From: an uncultured Erysipelotrichaceae bacterium
Lineage (GTDB): Bacteria; Bacillota_I; Bacilli_A; Erysipelotrichales; Erysipelotrichaceae
DNA: 8,954 bases
Direction: 5' to 3'
Assembly (NCBI GenBank): GCA_902795905.1
Contig: CADBMY010000207.1
Span: 1 to 8,954 of the forward strand
The notes beneath the pieces are model-generated. The model was not told where the DNA came from. It made no database searches and saw nothing but the letters and a program-made list of their open reading frames with translations. Both the position numbers and the translations under genes were made by a program. Of this stretch, positions 7,101 through 8,954 are shown in pieces; within the stretch, counting starts at the first letter, position 1; each line of letters opens with the position of its first letter.

Positions 7101-8047
7101 GTACTTCTGAGAAGGATGAGATCTATCTGTTTGATGATGATCACGGGCATGACTTCCTTCGGGATGCTCCGCAGATCACAGATATCATCGCCGGTGATCA
7201 GACAGAGAAAACGCTGAATCTTTTTAAACACCTGGAAGCACGCAGGGGCAGGCAGAACAATCGGTGTATACTGCTGATCACCGACCTGTATCGTTTTCTG
7301 CAGATCCGTGAAGAGTGTCTGCAGGATCTGATCAGAATATGTGAAGGAAGACGGGATAAGCATATACATATATGTCTCTTTGCGGCGGATCATCTGGCAG
7401 TGCCATACCGTCTGCTTGTGCATTTCCGCTTCCGTACAGCCTTATACAACGATGATCTGCAGATGCTTTCAGCCATCTTTGAGACACGTGTGCATTTTCC
7501 TGTCACTCACAAGTTTCACGGTCTGATCAGAAGCGGTGAACTGCTGGAATTCTGTTTTCCGCAGATCAGTACGGATGAGCTGAAAACACTGGTAATATCC
7601 TGTCAGGAACAATACGGCAATAAAAAAGCGTATACGATCCCGGTCATGCCGGAGATCCTGCGCTGCGATATGTATACAGAAGAGGGTATTCCGCTGGGAA
7701 TGGATATTCAGACATATTCGTGGATCACCCTCAGCAGTAACGGTCTGTTTGTTATTTCAGTGTATGAAGAAGAGACAGAGCGGTTCTATGGTGTCATGCA
7801 GAGATACGGAGCTGAAAAGTACACGGAAGAAACAGAGATTCAGGGGAAGATCGTATTTATGACATTGGATCAGTATGTACAGGAGGATATGAAAAACCGT
7901 TACCGCAGTATGGATGTACTGTTTATCGGAGAAGGTTTTCATGATCAGTATATCTTCCGTCTTCGTTCCGGTATGACACTTGCGGAAGGCTGCGGTGTGC
8001 TGTACCGGCGATCGGAATGCAGGGTGATACGTTATGTACGCGGCTAA
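4184..8047 (+). CDS. essC: EssC-type FtsK/SpoIIIE ATPase, type VII secretion motor
   Basis: EssC is the membrane motor that recognises and drives export of WXG100 and partner proteins. This 1287-residue protein has the EssC layout. Residues 1-180 are a cytoplasmic FHA-like region (AVITIGSDENDDIVML near 94-108). Two membrane helices lie at about 229-254 and 262-282, followed by a basic helical stalk at 288-330. A DUF-type linker domain, including DEDFLWIRLGTG, runs to about 590. ATPase domain 1 (about 600-860) is intact: Walker A GTTGSGKS at 632-639 with K638, DFKGGG at 664-669, Walker B LVIIIDE with D751 and E752, and RVGRSLGIHLILSTQKPGG. Domain 2 (about 920-1130) keeps the fold pattern, but Walker A is replaced by FSPDRTVTE near 952-960. 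Domain 3 (about 1150-1287) is short and also lacks Walker A. The product is shorter than staphylococcal EssC (about 1480 residues). Only domain 1 should hydrolyse ATP. It lies 10 bases after the lipoprotein gene and overlaps the next gene by 14 bases. The family call is firm. Confidence 0.94.
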   Translation: MELYITEGTNVYTYVLTKDMHKVHILHREVYFIRRGEGYVFRISFPLTCAYHGILQGTEEISVENSRTGEQALIRTVKKDAEDIFSHYAVKKAVITIGSDENDDIVMLDQRVMPSQFILDIGNAELRDTCAGGLLSMHGQTADRIILTDSIRISLLALVFTVSKGIITIRNDHSVRVTLPSYRKRRTAAVRCTGEKKQIDHAFRLINMPESVVIELEEPLPFVQRERNPLIFMMGPALTMSMAAFSVGLLSIYNGWLNGRRITELMPMAVLPLTMVISALIWNPLQRLYDRRKEKKLINERQFRYEAYLDHLRQHREKYLRETEQRLEELLPAPSAVCALPEQYVYSKHIDDEDFLWIRLGTGEKTYDLSYTCGFHPAYNDPLQPMIKELTDSEVTGYGMISVCLAGKTVSLCGSEALLYRILCQLTCFWSPAEIRIIFAGSPQTMDEMLWNRSIPHCLSAGIRCLVTDTVSAAEVSTVVRNDQAYPVFVVTGREYHDLIRCEKPHTELVFHHGAHIQKADILISEDQSGIVYESGKQRVYVPDTITDHDPLSYYYALSEYILPEENVNQVSHTFFGMYGAAGAEDLDIRRRWQNSPQATGLTALLGHDRNGQLITLDLHESGHGPHGLIAGTTGSGKSMLLMTLILSLAVNYRPRDLQFVLIDFKGGGSVAAFDNASWHLPHLAGVLSNLDEYELERSRYSFHLEAERRERLFRELGDICGQPILDLQMYRQNLKDSGLPDLCELVIIIDEFAELKKEYPEYLKDLVSMARVGRSLGIHLILSTQKPGGIVDEQIWANSRFKIALRVQDKADSKEILHTEDAVYLREPGSFILLCDDLSVQGQCGYVNALTGDDRSEVILTDRMLHSLRSKHLTEQTDVTQLREVMTEIVSVYTEINDQVFPLWLPPIHSIDKAEVTAHDRMIFGIADAFQRRQRKLLSYSLDDDISVIVFSPDRTVTELYLRYFLFQFLSSTSEKDEIYLFDDDHGHDFLRDAPQITDIIAGDQTEKTLNLFKHLEARRGRQNNRCILLITDLYRFLQIREECLQDLIRICEGRRDKHIHICLFAADHLAVPYRLLVHFRFRTALYNDDLQMLSAIFETRVHFPVTHKFHGLIRSGELLEFCFPQISTDELKTLVISCQEQYGNKKAYTIPVMPEILRCDMYTEEGIPLGMDIQTYSWITLSSNGLFVISVYEEETERFYGVMQRYGAEKYTEETEIQGKIVFMTLDQYVQEDMKNRYRSMDVLFIGEGFHDQYIFRLRSGMTLAEGCGVLYRRSECRVIRYVRG
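8021..8028 (+). promoter_or_regulatory. Ribosome binding site within the essC 3' end
   Basis: AGGGTGAT, close to the anti-Shine-Dalgarno complement AGGAGGTGAT, lies 5 bases before the ATG at 8034. It supports that the small overlapping gene is translated and fixes its start inside essC. Confidence 0.75.
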
Positions 8048-8285
8048 GTCGGTTCATGTGATTGTCAGGCTGGCTGTCTTCGATGAGATCCACGAAGCGT
8101 ATTTCTCTGCTGAGCATACGCTCTATGACAATCTGAAGATACTCTGCAGTCTATGCGGTCATGAAAAGTATCTGTCAGAAAACAGTATTATTGTCTATGA
8201 TCTGCTTACGCATGAAGAATACAGCCTTCTGGAGAGACTGGATATGATGCATATGCGGGATGAGAGTATACTGATCGTGATCTAG
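8034..8285 (+). CDS. Small EsaB/YukD-like (ubiquitin-fold) T7SS accessory protein, putative
   Basis: This 83-residue protein overlaps the essC end by 14 bases and has its own good ribosome site. It has no signal peptide or membrane segment. The residue pattern fits the ubiquitin-like EsaB/YukD family of T7SSb: a first strand SVHVIVRLAVF, a second strand EAYFSAEHT leading into a helix LYDNLKILCSLCG, a later strand SIIVYDLLT, and a terminal LERLDMMHMRDESILIVI. The last stretch resembles the usual closing L...gi.dgd.L.i of this fold. The length also matches (about 80 residues). EsaB/YukD are cytoplasmic proteins needed for T7SS activity, with an incompletely known mechanism. Direct sequence similarity is weak, so the family call rests on fold pattern, size and operon position. 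In canonical loci this gene precedes essC; here it follows it. It may instead be an unrelated EssC-associated small protein. Confidence 0.6.
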   Translation: MYAAKSVHVIVRLAVFDEIHEAYFSAEHTLYDNLKILCSLCGHEKYLSENSIIVYDLLTHEEYSLLERLDMMHMRDESILIVI

Positions 8286-8954
8286 ACTTTGAAGCGTCTG
8301 CGGTACGTGCAGTGACGGCAGAGCTCTTCTGTGATACGGTGTGCGCGGAATCCATCAGTCAGGCTGATATACCGCGGTGTCTGCAGGATCTCTGCCAGCG
8401 GTGTTTCAAAGATATTGCCGAGGTTGATCCTGCCGCCGGCATCAAGACAGCAGGGGACAACTGTTCCGCTGCTCAGTATGGCCAGCTGATCAATACCGCC
8501 GTGACATCTGCCGTGTACGGTTTCATCATTGGAAAGCGCATCCGGCCAGGCAAAGAGTCCTTCATAGGAAACATAGACATCAGGCAGCAGTCTGTAACTG
8601 TTTTTCCTGTTTGTTTCCGAAAATGGATAGGCAGTGCGAAGTGATTGTTCATAGGCGGCGATCTGCGGATCTTTCAGAGTATCTGCCCAGAAGCGCAGTT
8701 CGGTCACGAATCTGTCTGCCGATGATGCATGTATCATAAAGTCCCTGACGGCCGCAAATACCTGGTCTCTTCGTTCTGCTGGCTGATATGGCAGACTCTG
8801 CAGAGAAAAGGAAACTCTGCGGATACAGGGATGATGAAACAGTTCATCATACTGTTGCGTACAGGAACCGTTTGTTACGAGCTGTACATGCATATGATAT
8901 TGATCACAAAGATCCAGTATCCCGGAGAAATCCGGATGCAGCATCGGCTCTCCC
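8282..8954 (-). CDS. Radical SAM protein with SPASM-like C-terminal domain (N-terminal part outside window)
   Basis: The gene runs leftward from beyond the window edge to a TAG at 8284-8282; 223 residues are visible. The first visible residues read GEPMLHPDF, the radical SAM GGEP motif that contacts S-adenosylmethionine. VQLVTNGS follows, the next conserved strand of the partial TIM barrel. The CxxxCxxC cluster that binds the catalytic 4Fe-4S must lie upstream of the visible part. The C-terminal part fits a SPASM/twitch domain for an auxiliary cluster: a cysteine at codon 8506-8504 begins CX12GX4C (RCHGG then SSGTVVPCC). It is followed by GGRINLGNIFETPLAEIL and a final CRHC. The CX5CX3C tail of full seven-cysteine SPASM domains is absent. 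An in-frame ATG at 8944 is internal to the GGEP motif and is not the start. The substrate is unknown. It is convergent with the T7SS operon, and a functional link is not shown. Confidence 0.88.
   Translation of the reverse strand, partial: GEPMLHPDFSGILDLCDQYHMHVQLVTNGSCTQQYDELFHHPCIRRVSFSLQSLPYQPAERRDQVFAAVRDFMIHASSADRFVTELRFWADTLKDPQIAAYEQSLRTAYPFSETNRKNSYRLLPDVYVSYEGLFAWPDALSNDETVHGRCHGGIDQLAILSSGTVVPCCLDAGGRINLGNIFETPLAEILQTPRYISLTDGFRAHRITEELCRHCTYRRRFKV

Noticed and set aside
6089..7423. A 444-codon open frame on the minus strand
   Set aside because: It lies wholly antisense to the conserved ATPase region of essC, has a composition typical of an antisense shadow, and shows no recognisable motif.
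8312..8644. A 110-codon plus-strand frame after the EsaB-like gene
   Set aside because: It is antisense to the radical SAM/SPASM-like gene, whose cysteine motifs and GGEP show that the minus strand is the coding one.
1..8954. CRISPR arrays, tRNA genes, insertion sequences or toxin-immunity (LXG) genes
   Set aside because: No regularly spaced repeats, cloverleaf, transposase or LXG toxin frame was seen on either strand.

Overview
The window looks like a chromosomal segment of a Bacillota (Firmicutes) bacterium of intermediate GC. The end of a translation-factor operon (infB, rbfA) is followed by a compact type VII secretion (T7SSb/ESX-like) locus. The style of the genes, strong AGGAGG-type ribosome sites and Rho-independent termination fit Bacillota. 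An Erysipelotrichia-like host is my guess and is not demonstrated by the sequence.

Layout. (1) 1-1384: the C-terminal 342 residues of translation initiation factor IF-2, then complete rbfA one base downstream, closed by a strong Rho-independent terminator at 1395-1436. (2) 1491-8285: five co-directional, tightly packed genes. These are two 99-residue WXG100 proteins, a 698-residue lipoprotein with SLH-like repeats and a C-terminal Ig-like (Big_2) domain, a 1287-residue EssC-type FtsK/SpoIIIE ATPase, and an 83-residue protein that fits the ubiquitin-like EsaB/YukD pattern. Junctions are 9 nt apart, 23 nt overlapping, 10 nt apart and 14 nt overlapping, so this is almost certainly one operon. 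(3) 8282-8954: the C-terminal part of a radical SAM/SPASM-like protein on the minus strand, entering from the right. Its stop codon shares a CTAG with the stop of the last T7SS gene.

How the parts may work together. The two WXG100 proteins are likely secreted helical hairpins, possibly a heterodimer. EssC would be the membrane motor, with a cytoplasmic FHA-like head, two membrane helices, one intact ATPase module and two degenerate ones. The EsaB-like protein would be a cytoplasmic accessory. The lipoprotein would sit on the outer face of the membrane and reach into the wall. No gene resembling EsaA, EssA or EssB is present, although these membrane components define well-studied T7SSb loci. 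The most interesting hypothesis is a reduced or divergent T7SS in which the lipoprotein takes over an extracytoplasmic role. This is inference, because the missing components could be encoded elsewhere.

There is no non-coding stretch over 300 bases. The largest gap (1385-1490) holds the terminator and the ribosome site of the first WXG100 gene, with no convincing promoter. I saw no tRNA, rRNA, CRISPR array, insertion sequence or transposase.
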